Source: Prolixibacteraceae bacterium
Lineage (GTDB): Bacteria > Bacteroidota > Bacteroidia > Bacteroidales > Prolixibacteraceae
Assembly (NCBI GenBank): GCA_003516705.1
Contig: DPCJ01000072.1
Location: forward strand, 369 to 23,812
DNA length: 23,444 nt
Direction of reading: 5' to 3'
This document shows, piece by piece, positions 1 through 8,040 of this stretch (positions are counted from its first letter, which is position 1; each line of letters starts with the position of its first letter). The notes beneath the pieces are model-generated. The model did no database searches and was not told where the DNA came from. It was given only the letters and a program-made list of their open reading frames with translations. The translations under genes and the position numbers were made by a program.

Positions 1-2
1 AA

Positions 3-1655
3 ACACTTGACAAACGGCTTTCGGCTATTCCCGAAGTTGAAATTGCGGTTGGAAAATGGGGACGTGTTAACTCTGCGCTCGACCCCGCACCTGTGCAGAT
101 GTTTGAAAATACAATCAGCTACCGTCCGGAATACATCCTTGATGAAAACGGACAAAGGCAGCGGTTTAAAACAAACCGCGAGGGAAGTTATATGCTGAAG
201 AGTGGGAACACATACAATCCTGAAAAGGAATCGTTCCGGATATTTCCTGCTGACAGCCTTATTCCTGATAAAAATGGGGAATATTTCAGACAGTGGCGGC
301 CTCAGATTAAAAAGCCACTGGATATTTGGAATGAAATCGTGAAAGTTACCAATATACCCGGATTAACTTCGGCTCCGAAACTACAACCGATAGAAGCGCG
401 TTTGGTAATGCTTTCAACTGGGATGCGGGCGCCAATGGGCCTTAAAGTTTACGGTCCCGACCTCGATGGCATTGAAAAAGCGGGGATGCAATTGGAGCAG
501 GCGCTGAAAGATGTTCCTTCGGTAAAAGCATCTTCCGTGTTTTACGACCGTGCGGTTGGAGCGCCTTACCTCGAAATAAAACTGAACCGCGAAGCAATGG
601 CACGTTATGGAATGTCAGTGAGCGATGTACAGGAAATTTTGCAGGTGGCCGTTGGTGGGATGGTTATTACAAACTCGGTGGAAGGCCGTGAGCGGTTCCC
701 CATGAGGGTGCGTTATGCCCGCGAACTTCGTGACAATCCGGAAGACATAAAGAAAATACTTGTTCCCGCAATGAACGGAGTACAAATTCCACTTGGCGAA
801 ATTGCAGATATTGATTACACACGCGGCGCACAGATGATTCGTAGCGAAAATACTTTCCTGGTTGGATATGTAATTTTCGATAAAACGGAAGGCAAAGCCG
901 AGGTGGATGTGGTGAATGAAGCTGCTAATATTCTGAAACAGAAAACCGAATCAGGAGAACTGGAGCTGGAAGCCGGCATATCGTACAAGTTTGCCGGTAA
1001 TTACGAACAACAAATCCGTGCCACCAAACGTCTTGCCATTGTCATACCCATCAGTTTGCTGCTGATTCTGTTGTTACTTTATTTTCAGTTTAAAACAGTC
1101 ACTGCATCATTTATCCATTTTTCAGGTGTTTTCGTGGCTTTTGCAGGCGGGTTTATTATGATATGGCTTTATGGTCAGGATTGGTTTCTGAATTTTTCAG
1201 TCTCAGGAATCAATTTGCGCGACATGTTCCAAATCCACCCGGTTAATCTGAGTGTTGCGGTCTGGGTTGGTTTCATTGCACTATTTGGAATCGCAACCAA
1301 CGACGGCGTAATTATGGGTACCTACATTCACCAGGTTTTTGAGGAAAGGCATCCTGCTACCGTGCACGATGTGCGTGAAGCTGTGGTTGCAGCGGGTTTG
1401 AAACGTGTACGGCCTGCCATGATGACAACGGCAGTTGCCGTAATTGCGCTGTTGCCGGTGCTTTCGTCTTCGGGCAAGGGCGCTGATATTATGGTGCCGA
1501 TGGCGATTCCGACTTTTGGCGGGATGATTATTCAGGTGATGACAGTTTATGTGGTTCCGCTGTTTCAATCCATGTGGAGGGAATCGGCTGTCAGTAATGC
1601 AAACAGAAAAGCAATTAAAGCTTTTCAAAATCAGGGACAAGATGAAAGCATATAA
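3..1655 (+). CDS. cusA: CusA-type heavy-metal efflux RND pump, C-terminal half (5' partial)
   Basis: Inner-membrane RND pump subunit expected to export Cu(I)/Ag(I) from the periplasm or cytoplasm through a CusABC complex using the proton gradient. The reading frame is open from base 3, so the gene starts before the window; about 550 residues are visible against roughly 1,050 for full-length CusA. The first visible residues match the CusA porter region (KWGR followed by ALDPAPV). Further CusA-like signatures are MLSTGM, ARYGMSVSDVQ, AVGGMV and SVEGRERFP, then hydrophobic segments beginning near base 1027 (LAIVIPISLLLILLLLYF) and GFIALFGIAT near the end. Methionines in the porter region fit a Cu/Ag relay, but I did not align them to named E. 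coli residues. It overlaps the next gene by 14 bases, showing translational coupling. The family call is strong; the metal is inferred from the neighbours. Confidence 0.93.
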   Translation, partial: TLDKRLSAIPEVEIAVGKWGRVNSALDPAPVQMFENTISYRPEYILDENGQRQRFKTNREGSYMLKSGNTYNPEKESFRIFPADSLIPDKNGEYFRQWRPQIKKPLDIWNEIVKVTNIPGLTSAPKLQPIEARLVMLSTGMRAPMGLKVYGPDLDGIEKAGMQLEQALKDVPSVKASSVFYDRAVGAPYLEIKLNREAMARYGMSVSDVQEILQVAVGGMVITNSVEGRERFPMRVRYARELRDNPEDIKKILVPAMNGVQIPLGEIADIDYTRGAQMIRSENTFLVGYVIFDKTEGKAEVDVVNEAANILKQKTESGELELEAGISYKFAGNYEQQIRATKRLAIVIPISLLLILLLLYFQFKTVTASFIHFSGVFVAFAGGFIMIWLYGQDWFLNFSVSGINLRDMFQIHPVNLSVAVWVGFIALFGIATNDGVIMGTYIHQVFEERHPATVHDVREAVVAAGLKRVRPAMMTTAVAVIALLPVLSSSGKGADIMVPMAIPTFGGMIIQVMTVYVVPLFQSMWRESAVSNANRKAIKAFQNQGQDESI

Positions 1656-3078
1656 TATAATACTTACTGTCATTTTCGTGATGGGCATCATTAACTTTGC
1701 TTTTGCCCAGCAAAGCGATTCTCTTACAAACTATCTGGAGATTGCAGCAAAAAACAATCCGGTTGTTTTACAGAAATTTGCTGAATACGAGGCTGCGTTG
1801 CAAAAAGTACCCCAGGCTGGCGGTTTACCCGACCCTGAGTTGAGTCTGGGAATCTTTTTAAAACCGATGGAACTGGTTGGTGGCAATCAAGTGGCTGATA
1901 TTCGTCTGATGCAAATGTTACCGTGGTTCGGTGTGCTGAAAAATGCAAAAGACGAAATGAGCCTGATGGCACGGGCAAAATTTGAATCGTTTCGTGATGC
2001 CAAACTTCAGGTTTTTTACGAGCTTCAGCAAACCTGGTACGAACTGTACAAAGTAAATGCTGACATTCAGGTTTCTGAAAAAAACCTTGAAATACTGAAA
2101 ACGCTTGAACGGCTTTCAATGGTTAAATTTAAAGCTGCTGCCAGCAGTCAGGGAAGCGCTCCTGTTTCCGGAGGTTCAATGCAGTCAGGCACAACACAAA
2201 ACGCTACATCCGTTTCGTCGGGAATGGGTTCGATGGGTGGAAATTCAGCCACAAACACAGCAAATTCTTCGGGAGGCGTTTCAGCAACAATGCAAAATAA
2301 CCCGATGGGACAACCGGGAGGCTCTGGACTGGCCGATTTGTACCGGATTCAGATGGAAGCCGGAGAACTTGCAAATTTAATAGCCTCACAGCAAAACCAA
2401 TTGGTAACCATTACTGCCCGGTTCAACAGCTATTTAAACCGTCCGGCTCTGATGCCTGTGGCCTTGCCCGATACGTTGGTTCCTGTTGCGGTGAATATTC
2501 CGCTTTCAGGAGTAACAGACAGTATTATCGCCAATAATCCCATGCTTGAAATGCTAAGGCTTGAGGAAAAATCACTGGAAGCCCGAAAGGAAATGGTAAC
2601 CCGAATGAGTTATCCGATGGTGGGGTTAGGATTGAATTATTCACTCATTAGCAAAAATCCAATGTCAGCATCCGAAATGAATGGAGGTGATATGATAATG
2701 CCAATGGCGACGGTTACATTACCTGTTTACAGAAAGAAGTACAGGGCGATGCAAACCGAAGCAGACCTGATGAAAACAGCCACTATACAGGGGATACAGG
2801 CAACCTCGAATGCATTACAGACCGAATATTATGCAGCAGTACAGAACCTGCAGGATGCTGAGCGTAGAACTCAGCTTTATTCCAGTCAGTTGAACCTCGC
2901 CAACCAGTCGCTTGCAATTCTCCTGAAAAGTTTTTCGGCATCAGGGGCTGGACTGACCGACCTTTTGAGGGTACGACAGCAAACCCTCGACTACGAACTC
3001 AAAAAGATTGAGGCAGTTGCTGACTATAATACGGCCATCTCCAGATTACAACGATTAATGGCAAATTCAGAAATTTAA
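1642..3078 (+). CDS. TolC/CusC-type outer membrane efflux protein
   Basis: Outer-membrane channel partner for the adjacent RND pump and adaptor. The frame is open from 1549, but the ATG at 1642 gives a clean signal peptide (MKAYNIILTVIFVMGIINFAFA, split here as MKAYNIILTV then IFVMGIINFAFA, cut before QQ), so it is preferred; the product is 478 residues. The first half has the usual TolC helical repeat (LEIAAKNNPVVLQKFAEYEA, PDPELSLGIF) and the second half repeats the pattern up to DYNTAISRLQRLM. Residues about 165-230 form a Ser/Gly/Asn/Met-rich low-complexity insert that is not part of a normal TolC helix pair. The gene overlaps the pump gene by 14 bases and ends 13 bases before the adaptor gene, so the three are one operon. 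Metal specificity is inferred from context. Confidence 0.92.
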   Translation: MKAYNIILTVIFVMGIINFAFAQQSDSLTNYLEIAAKNNPVVLQKFAEYEAALQKVPQAGGLPDPELSLGIFLKPMELVGGNQVADIRLMQMLPWFGVLKNAKDEMSLMARAKFESFRDAKLQVFYELQQTWYELYKVNADIQVSEKNLEILKTLERLSMVKFKAAASSQGSAPVSGGSMQSGTTQNATSVSSGMGSMGGNSATNTANSSGGVSATMQNNPMGQPGGSGLADLYRIQMEAGELANLIASQQNQLVTITARFNSYLNRPALMPVALPDTLVPVAVNIPLSGVTDSIIANNPMLEMLRLEEKSLEARKEMVTRMSYPMVGLGLNYSLISKNPMSASEMNGGDMIMPMATVTLPVYRKKYRAMQTEADLMKTATIQGIQATSNALQTEYYAAVQNLQDAERRTQLYSSQLNLANQSLAILLKSFSASGAGLTDLLRVRQQTLDYELKKIEAVADYNTAISRLQRLMANSEI

Positions 3079-3091
3079 AAAATCAACAATT

Positions 3092-4696
3092 ATGAAGAAG
3101 ATATTTTCAAATCAAACTTTTCGATACATCCTGTTTGGCGCTGCCGGACTATTGCTGGGATGGGCGTTATTTCATACTTCATCTCAAAAAGAAGAGGCCC
3201 ATGACCATGCCGCTGAAGAAGCAAAATCTGAAATATGGACCTGCTCAATGCACCCGCATATCCGCATGGACGAACCGGGGAAATGCCCTATTTGCGCCAT
3301 GGATTTGATTCCTGTAAGTCAGAGCGGTGGCGCTGAAATGGACGCAACAGCGATTCATTTTACCAAAGAGGCAGCCCAGTTGGCCAATGTAATGACATCG
3401 GTGGTTTCAACACAAAAACCGGTAAAAGAGGTGCGTTTGTATGGAAAAGTAGAGGCCGACGAACGTTTGCTGCACAGTCAGGTATCTTTTCTGTCGGGTA
3501 GAATTGAAAAGCTGATGGTGAATTTCACCGGCGAAACGGTACAAAAAGGACAGACACTGGCAATTATTTATTCTCCCGACTTAGTTACGGCTCAGCAGGA
3601 GTTGCTTGAAGCTGCAAAAACAAAGGATTCGCAACCCGAAATATACGAGGCGGCCAAAGAAAAACTTCGCCAGTGGAAATTGACCGAAACACAGATTTCA
3701 GCTATCGAGAACTCGGGTCAGGTAAAAGCAAACATGGAAATTACGGCCACCTCAGGCGGGATTGTTACAGCACGGCGGGTAAACAATGGCGACTATGTAA
3801 GTCAGGGCTCTGTTTTGTACGATGTGTCAGATTTGTCGCGTGTTTGGGTACAATTTGATGCCTACGAAAGCGATTTACCTTTTCTGAAAAAAGGAGGAAA
3901 AATTGAGTTTACCATCCAGGCGCTGCCCGGCTCGGCTTACACAGGTACAATTGCATTTATCGACCCGTTTATCGACCCGGTGAACCGTGTTGCCAAAGTA
4001 AGGGTTGAAATGGGCAATCCGGGAGGAAAGCTGAAACCCGGCATGTTTGCCACTGGCTTGGTGAATGCAAATCTGGATGAATACAACAACCAGCTTGTAA
4101 TTCCCCGTTCGGCAGTTTTGTGGACGGGCAAGCGCTCGGTTGTATATGTGAAACAACCCGGCGAAGAACCCATTTTTCATCTGCGGGAAGTTGAACTCGG
4201 TCCGGCGCTCGGGAACAGTTATGTGGTAATTTCCGGATTAGCCGATGGGGAGGAAATTGTTACAGAAGGCGCATTCAGTGTTGATGCTGCTGCGCAATTG
4301 GAAGGTAAACCCAGCATGATGAATCCGGCAGGCGGAGTAGTTTCCACTGGTCACAATCATGGAACCGGCGAACCGACTGCGGGAGGGGAAGACCATTCTG
4401 CACATCAGAATCAAACGGTGTCAACCGGAGGAGAGCACCAGAATATCAAGGTTTCCGGAAACTGTGAAATGTGCAAGGATAGGATTGAAACCGCTGCCAA
4501 ATCGGTTGCAGGTGTTGCTTCTGCCGATTGGAGCGCTGAAACCAAACTGCTGCATGTGAGTTTCGACGGCGCCAAAACCAACATCGACGCCATTCAGAAA
4601 GCCATTGCAGCAGTTGGGCACGACACAGAAAAATTTAAAGCGCCTGATGAGGTTTACAAAACCCTGCCGGTGTGCTGCTTTTATAGGAATAATTGA
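3092..4696 (+). CDS. cusB: CusB-type RND periplasmic adaptor with N-terminal metal-binding domain and C-terminal HMA-like domain
   Basis: Membrane-fusion protein that links the inner-membrane pump to the outer-membrane channel and probably hands over metal. The 534-residue product has an N-terminal membrane anchor (about residues 11-27), a His/Glu linker, then the heavy-metal-binding motif WTCSMHPHIRMDEPGKCPIC at about 49-68 continuing AMDL. The adaptor core (barrel-sandwich, hairpin, beta-barrel) spans about 95-410, with LSGRIEKLMVNFTGETVQKG and SGGIVTARRVNNGDYVSQG as lipoyl-type halves. A His/Gly/Thr-rich linker with HNHG and HSAHQ follows, and residues about 450-534 form an HMA-like domain with GNCEMC (Cys458, Cys461) and a Cys-Cys pair at 528-529. 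The same C-terminal domain recurs as the two separate proteins encoded just downstream. HMA-tailed adaptors are known in this phylum; direct metal relay is inference. Confidence 0.93.
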   Translation: MKKIFSNQTFRYILFGAAGLLLGWALFHTSSQKEEAHDHAAEEAKSEIWTCSMHPHIRMDEPGKCPICAMDLIPVSQSGGAEMDATAIHFTKEAAQLANVMTSVVSTQKPVKEVRLYGKVEADERLLHSQVSFLSGRIEKLMVNFTGETVQKGQTLAIIYSPDLVTAQQELLEAAKTKDSQPEIYEAAKEKLRQWKLTETQISAIENSGQVKANMEITATSGGIVTARRVNNGDYVSQGSVLYDVSDLSRVWVQFDAYESDLPFLKKGGKIEFTIQALPGSAYTGTIAFIDPFIDPVNRVAKVRVEMGNPGGKLKPGMFATGLVNANLDEYNNQLVIPRSAVLWTGKRSVVYVKQPGEEPIFHLREVELGPALGNSYVVISGLADGEEIVTEGAFSVDAAAQLEGKPSMMNPAGGVVSTGHNHGTGEPTAGGEDHSAHQNQTVSTGGEHQNIKVSGNCEMCKDRIETAAKSVAGVASADWSAETKLLHVSFDGAKTNIDAIQKAIAAVGHDTEKFKAPDEVYKTLPVCCFYRNN

Positions 4697-4753
4697 ATTA
4701 ACAAAAAATAGAAATTATAGATTTTATAGTAATAACAATTAAAAATTTAAAAA

Positions 4754-5281
4754 ATGAAGAAAGTAACAAAAATCTTCTCTTTGGCTTTTTTTGCCACAAT
4801 GGCAATTGTCGGATGTAACAATACCGATGATTTAACCGACAATTCAATTGAGGGAACCTATTCAGGGACTTTAACCAGTAAAAGCGCTACAGGTGCTGTT
4901 CTTGGCAGCAGCAGCGCTACTGCCGGTATATCAATAACCGGCGAAAATTTAATTCAGGTACACTGTGTTGGTGCCGGTATTGATACAACTTTTATGCTGA
5001 ATTATTATGCTGATAATGACAGTGTCAGGATTTGTCTGGCAGGCAAAGATTTTCAGAATACGTACGGTCACACCATGGGACAGTGGCACATGGGCGGTGG
5101 AATGATGGGTGACATTCAAAAAGGACAAACAGAATGGCAGCATCACATGGCCGATGAACACATGGCTGTTGATAAGCATTCCGGTGGTTTCGACATGATG
5201 AACAATTCATTTGGTTATACCTTCAACAGGTACAACGGAAGTAGCCACTCAATAATGAATTTTGAAGGGATAAAAAAATAA
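4754..5281 (+). CDS. His/Met-rich lipoprotein of unknown function in the copper operon
   Basis: A 175-residue protein I do not recognise as a named family. The start gives a lipoprotein signal (MKKVTKIFSLAFFATMAIVG then Cys21), so the mature protein should be lipid-anchored, with an acidic stretch (NNTDDLTDN) right after the Cys. The middle (residues about 30-100) alternates like a small beta-sheet domain. Residues about 105-155 are strongly enriched in His and Met (GHTMGQWHMGGGMMGD, WQHHMADEHMAVDKH), which is typical of periplasmic or surface Cu(I)/Cu(II) binding regions. It lies 57 bases after the adaptor and 33 bases before the next gene's ATG, in the same direction. I infer a metal buffer or chaperone for the efflux system. 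It could instead be a sensor or a surface-exposed metal sponge. Confidence 0.75.
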   Translation: MKKVTKIFSLAFFATMAIVGCNNTDDLTDNSIEGTYSGTLTSKSATGAVLGSSSATAGISITGENLIQVHCVGAGIDTTFMLNYYADNDSVRICLAGKDFQNTYGHTMGQWHMGGGMMGDIQKGQTEWQHHMADEHMAVDKHSGGFDMMNNSFGYTFNRYNGSSHSIMNFEGIKK

Positions 5282-5314
5282 TTGGTTATTAACAAAAATT
5301 TTAATTTTAAAAAG

Positions 5315-5689
5315 ATGAAAACAAAAGTTTTAAGTTTAGTAACCATTTTCCTGTTAGGAACAATGGTAGTGTTTGCAAAAGATAAGAAAGTAGAATTTCT
5401 TGTAAACGGTAAATGTGAAATGTGCGAAAAGCGAATTGAAATGGCAGCCCTGGCTGATTCAGGTGTTTCAAAAGCTGATTGGAACAAGGAAACGAAAATG
5501 ATTACAGTAACGCTTGATGATTCAAAAACCGATTTGGATAAAGTTGGGGCAGCCATTGCCAAAGTTGGTCACGACACAAAAACACACAAAGCCAGCGACG
5601 AAACATACAACAATTTGCCCGATTGCTGTAAATACGACAGGAGTAATCTTAAAGCTCCTGAAAAACAAAAAAAGTACGAACACAAATAA
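5315..5689 (+). CDS. Small secreted HMA-like metal-binding protein with C-terminal Cys-Cys motif (copy 1)
   Basis: A 124-residue protein with a signal peptide (MKTKVLSLVTIFLLGTMVVFA) and one heavy-metal-associated-like domain. The frame is open upstream to 5282, but the ATG at 5315 starts the signal peptide and aligns exactly with the next paralog. The metal site is GKCEMCEKRIE, a CxxC preceded by Gly as in HMA domains, followed by GVSKADWN and VGHDT. After the HMA core comes a shared tail, LPDCCKYDR, with adjacent cysteines, then a Lys/Glu-rich end. The HMA fold suggests Cu(I) binding and transfer; the secretion signal puts it in the periplasm. It is a close paralog of the next gene and of the adaptor's C-terminal domain, so it probably exchanges metal with the adaptor (inference). 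Confidence 0.87.
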   Translation: MKTKVLSLVTIFLLGTMVVFAKDKKVEFLVNGKCEMCEKRIEMAALADSGVSKADWNKETKMITVTLDDSKTDLDKVGAAIAKVGHDTKTHKASDETYNNLPDCCKYDRSNLKAPEKQKKYEHK

Positions 5690-5714
5690 TATTTAATTTT
5701 TAAAAATTGAAAAG

Positions 5715-6083
5715 ATGAGAACAAAAGTTTTGAGTTTGATTGCCCTGTTTGTAATGGGCGTAGTGTCGGTTTTTGCAGAAAACAAAACCGGGAAAATTGA
5801 TGTAAAGGGAAACTGTGGAATGTGCGAAAGCCGTATCGAAAAAGCAGTGAAAGCAGTTGATGGTGTTTCAAAAGCCGATTGGAGTAAAGAAACAAAAAAG
5901 CTGGAAGTAACTTTTGATGATTCCAAAACCAGCCTCGACAAAATTGAGGTGGCTGTAGCAAAGGTTGGTCACGATACGCCAAACCACAAGGCCACCAAAG
6001 AAACTTACGACAAACTTCCGGATTGTTGCAAGTATGACAGGGCTGAAGCAAAAACGGACAGTCACGCCGGGCATCAGCACTAA
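5715..6083 (+). CDS. Small secreted HMA-like metal-binding protein with C-terminal Cys-Cys motif (copy 2)
   Basis: A 122-residue paralog of the preceding protein: signal peptide MRTKVLSLIALFVMGVVSVFA, metal site GNCGMCESRIEKAVKAVDG, then GVSKADWSKETK, VGHDT and the tail LPDCCKYDR. It ends in a short His-rich stretch (SHAGHQH), which the first copy lacks, so the two may differ in metal affinity. It starts 25 bases after the first copy stops. Leader and signal-peptide DNA are nearly the same in both, pointing to tandem duplication. It is the last gene of the operon and is followed by a hairpin and a strong terminator. Periplasmic Cu/Ag binding is inferred from the HMA-like motif and the neighbours. 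Confidence 0.87.
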   Translation: MRTKVLSLIALFVMGVVSVFAENKTGKIDVKGNCGMCESRIEKAVKAVDGVSKADWSKETKKLEVTFDDSKTSLDKIEVAVAKVGHDTPNHKATKETYDKLPDCCKYDRAEAKTDSHAGHQH

Positions 6084-6090
6084 AATTCTG

Positions 6091-6114
6091 GAAATATATT
6101 ATTGAATATATTTC
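6091..6114 (+). other. AT-rich perfect hairpin after the copper operon
   Basis: A 10-base perfect inverted repeat (GAAATATATT at 6091-6100 and AATATATTTC at 6105-6114) with a 4-base loop, 8 bases after the last stop codon. It has no T-run of its own and precedes the real terminator, so it may protect the 3' end of the transcript. Confidence 0.5.
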
Positions 6115-6128
6115 ATTGCTTAAGATTT

Positions 6129-6166
6129 GTAATGGGTGAACGTTGGTTTGCCCATTACTTTTTTTT
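6129..6166 (+). terminator. Rho-independent terminator of the copper operon
   Basis: Stem GTAATGGG (6129-6136) and CCCATTAC (6151-6158), 14-base loop, followed directly by eight T residues (6159-6166). It lies 45 bases after the last HMA gene in the right orientation. Confidence 0.85.
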
Positions 6167-7143
6167 GCTATCTATCCCCTCTGCCTGCCCGCATGTTGTT
6201 TATTTCTGTCACACTTTTTGCAATGCCTCCGCACAGTAGCACATTGCAATCCTCATTCCGTCCCGAAAAAATCGGGTCTCCATTGCGGTTGCAAAGAGCT
6301 ACGCCAACCCTCAAAGGCAAAAAGGTGCTGCACTCCAACCACCTCCACCGTTCCGCTTGTGCCAGAAAATAAACAACCCCAAGCTTTTAAACATAACACC
6401 ATCTTATAATCCCATGCGGTCGGCTCCCCCTCCGCAGGGCAGCCTTATCGCCTGCGCTTGCCGTCGCCAGGGTATTGCGCTGCGCTCCAACCCAGGCTTT
6501 GGGCAGCTTCGGCTTCAGGCACCCCTGCTACGGGCTTAAGCGCCTTCCCTTTGGGTCTCGCTTCGCCTTATAAGGGCATTATATTTAAAAGCCGCGCAAC
6601 CCACCGCACCCGGATGCCAGCGTCAGCAACTCCGTTCAGCATTAAAAACCACATTTCCCCGCCACCCTTTCAGCGGTGCAGTAAAAATAAAGCAGATGAT
6701 AAGTGCTGTCAAATCCAGTGCTTGCGGCAGGTTCATTCACTCATTCAACCGTTCGTCATCCGTTTCATTCCGCAGGCTACACTTCACTATTTCCTCACTT
6801 TTTCATTTCGTTCATTCCACCAGCCTCAGCACCCCGCGGCAAAAGCCCCGCCCCTGCTCCACTCCCCAAATCCAGCCTTTTGGCTTTCCGGTCTTTGGTA
6901 ATTTACCTTCAATTCAATTATATCCGGTAATCAAGTTCAAATATCATAAGCATATTAAAATCCTGCATTTTCAAAAAACCGGTAAATTACTTAAAGCCCT
7001 CCATGCCATCCTTCGCAATTTGTTTTGTTCCGCATTGTCGTGGCCTTTCCCCTGTCCCATCCCACAAATATTGCAATGCTTTCTTTTTCCTGCGATATTG
7101 CCCACCCCGGAATTTCAGTAACTTTACTCCAAACTACTTCACA
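6167..7143. other. About 1 kb without a credible gene; pyrimidine-rich, locally GC-rich structured DNA
   Basis: I see no convincing protein in any frame. The open frames here encode Pro/Ser/Phe/His-rich strings without domain features, as expected from a pyrimidine-biased + strand. The most structured part is about 6391-6584, GC-rich and full of short self-complementary pieces, bounded by related AT-rich arms: ATAAC with CTTATAA (6393-6409) on the left and CTTATAAG with GCATTATAT (6567-6584) on the right. A second pair, GTAATTTACC (6898-6907) and GGTAAATTAC (6981-6990), is a perfect 10-base inverted repeat. The base composition differs sharply from the AT-rich nuclease gene that follows. It may hold a decayed mobile element, a repeat family or a structured RNA; none can be proven by eye. 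Confidence 0.5.
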
Positions 7144-8040
7144 ATGAAATATAAATTAGGCAACCAGTATCCTTTTGATGATAATTTTAAAGCAAAAGCC
7201 AGAAAACATCAGTCTTTATTCAGAGCGGAAATTCTGCAAATTGATTTTAATGAATATGGGAATCGATTAACGGAAAAGGATGCATCAAATTTTCTGAATT
7301 TTTATCCGGAACTGGGCGTAATTGAAACCCTTAAAGAGCGTTATCCAAAATATTCAAAAGGTCTTTACGCAGATATGCTTCGAAGTGAACACATTCCTTT
7401 CAATTTATTTGCACCCTTAAAAAAGGATTTAAATCTTGCTCAAAGAGCATTTAATCAGCTATTAGATAATATTGAAATCAAAACAATCACAAATATCGAA
7501 ATTGAATATGCACCCAAACCAGCCTCTCAATTTCTCGATGACAGGACATCGTTCGATGCTTTTGTAGAATTTTTAACTGCAACTGATGAAAAAGGATTTC
7601 TCGGTATAGAAGTGAAATATACTGAACACGAATACAAACTTAAACCTAAATCAACTGAAGATGCAAACATTAATTCTCCTTCCTCTATATATAATACATT
7701 GTCAAAAAATCAAAATTTATTTATTACCAGTGCCTTACCTCTTTTAAAATCAGATAAATTTAGGCAAATTTGGCGTAATCATCTTCTGGGCGAAAGTATG
7801 TTGATTCATCCGTCTTTTAATTTTAAACATTTCATTTCTGTTATTTTATACCCGGAAGGCAATAACCATTTTGTTGAAGTTATTCCTGAATACCAGTCTT
7901 TACTTTTACCAAATCTAAAACATAAACTACAGGGTATTACATTTGAATCTTATTTTGATGCGTTAACTAAATCTAATTCAGATGATGCATTTAAAAAGTG
8001 GATAAAGTATTTGCAATCCAGGTATATCATCCATCCCTAA
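7144..8040 (+). CDS. PD-(D/E)XK nuclease, PGN_0703-like putative restriction endonuclease
   Basis: A 298-residue protein resembling the PGN_0703 group of putative restriction endonucleases. The frame is open from 7003, but upstream translation is Pro/Phe-rich and falls in the non-coding block, so the ATG at 7144 is chosen. The segment LRSEHIPFNLFAPLK (about 79-93) resembles the conserved SxxxxFNLF block of that family. The nuclease core is visible as Asp138 in TSFDAFVEF and Glu156/Lys158 in GIEVKYTE, fitting the PD-(D/E)XK pattern. No methyltransferase or other defence partner is in the window. The gene is clearly AT-richer than its neighbours, suggesting transfer. An inverted-repeat element begins directly after the stop codon. 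The fold is likely; whether it restricts DNA is unknown. Confidence 0.78.
   Translation: MKYKLGNQYPFDDNFKAKARKHQSLFRAEILQIDFNEYGNRLTEKDASNFLNFYPELGVIETLKERYPKYSKGLYADMLRSEHIPFNLFAPLKKDLNLAQRAFNQLLDNIEIKTITNIEIEYAPKPASQFLDDRTSFDAFVEFLTATDEKGFLGIEVKYTEHEYKLKPKSTEDANINSPSSIYNTLSKNQNLFITSALPLLKSDKFRQIWRNHLLGESMLIHPSFNFKHFISVILYPEGNNHFVEVIPEYQSLLLPNLKHKLQGITFESYFDALTKSNSDDAFKKWIKYLQSRYIIHP

Noticed and set aside
5215..6051. Open frames antisense to the HMA genes
   Set aside because: They are mirror frames of the real genes, with no signal or domain of their own.
6136..7121. Several overlapping open frames between the copper operon and the nuclease gene
   Set aside because: They translate to Pro/Ser/His/Phe-rich strings without domains or start context, overlap one another in all + frames, and follow from the pyrimidine-rich composition.
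7003..7143. N-terminal extension of the nuclease gene
   Set aside because: The extension is Pro/Cys/Phe-rich and continues the non-coding composition; the ATG at 7144 is where family-like sequence and AT-rich coding begin.
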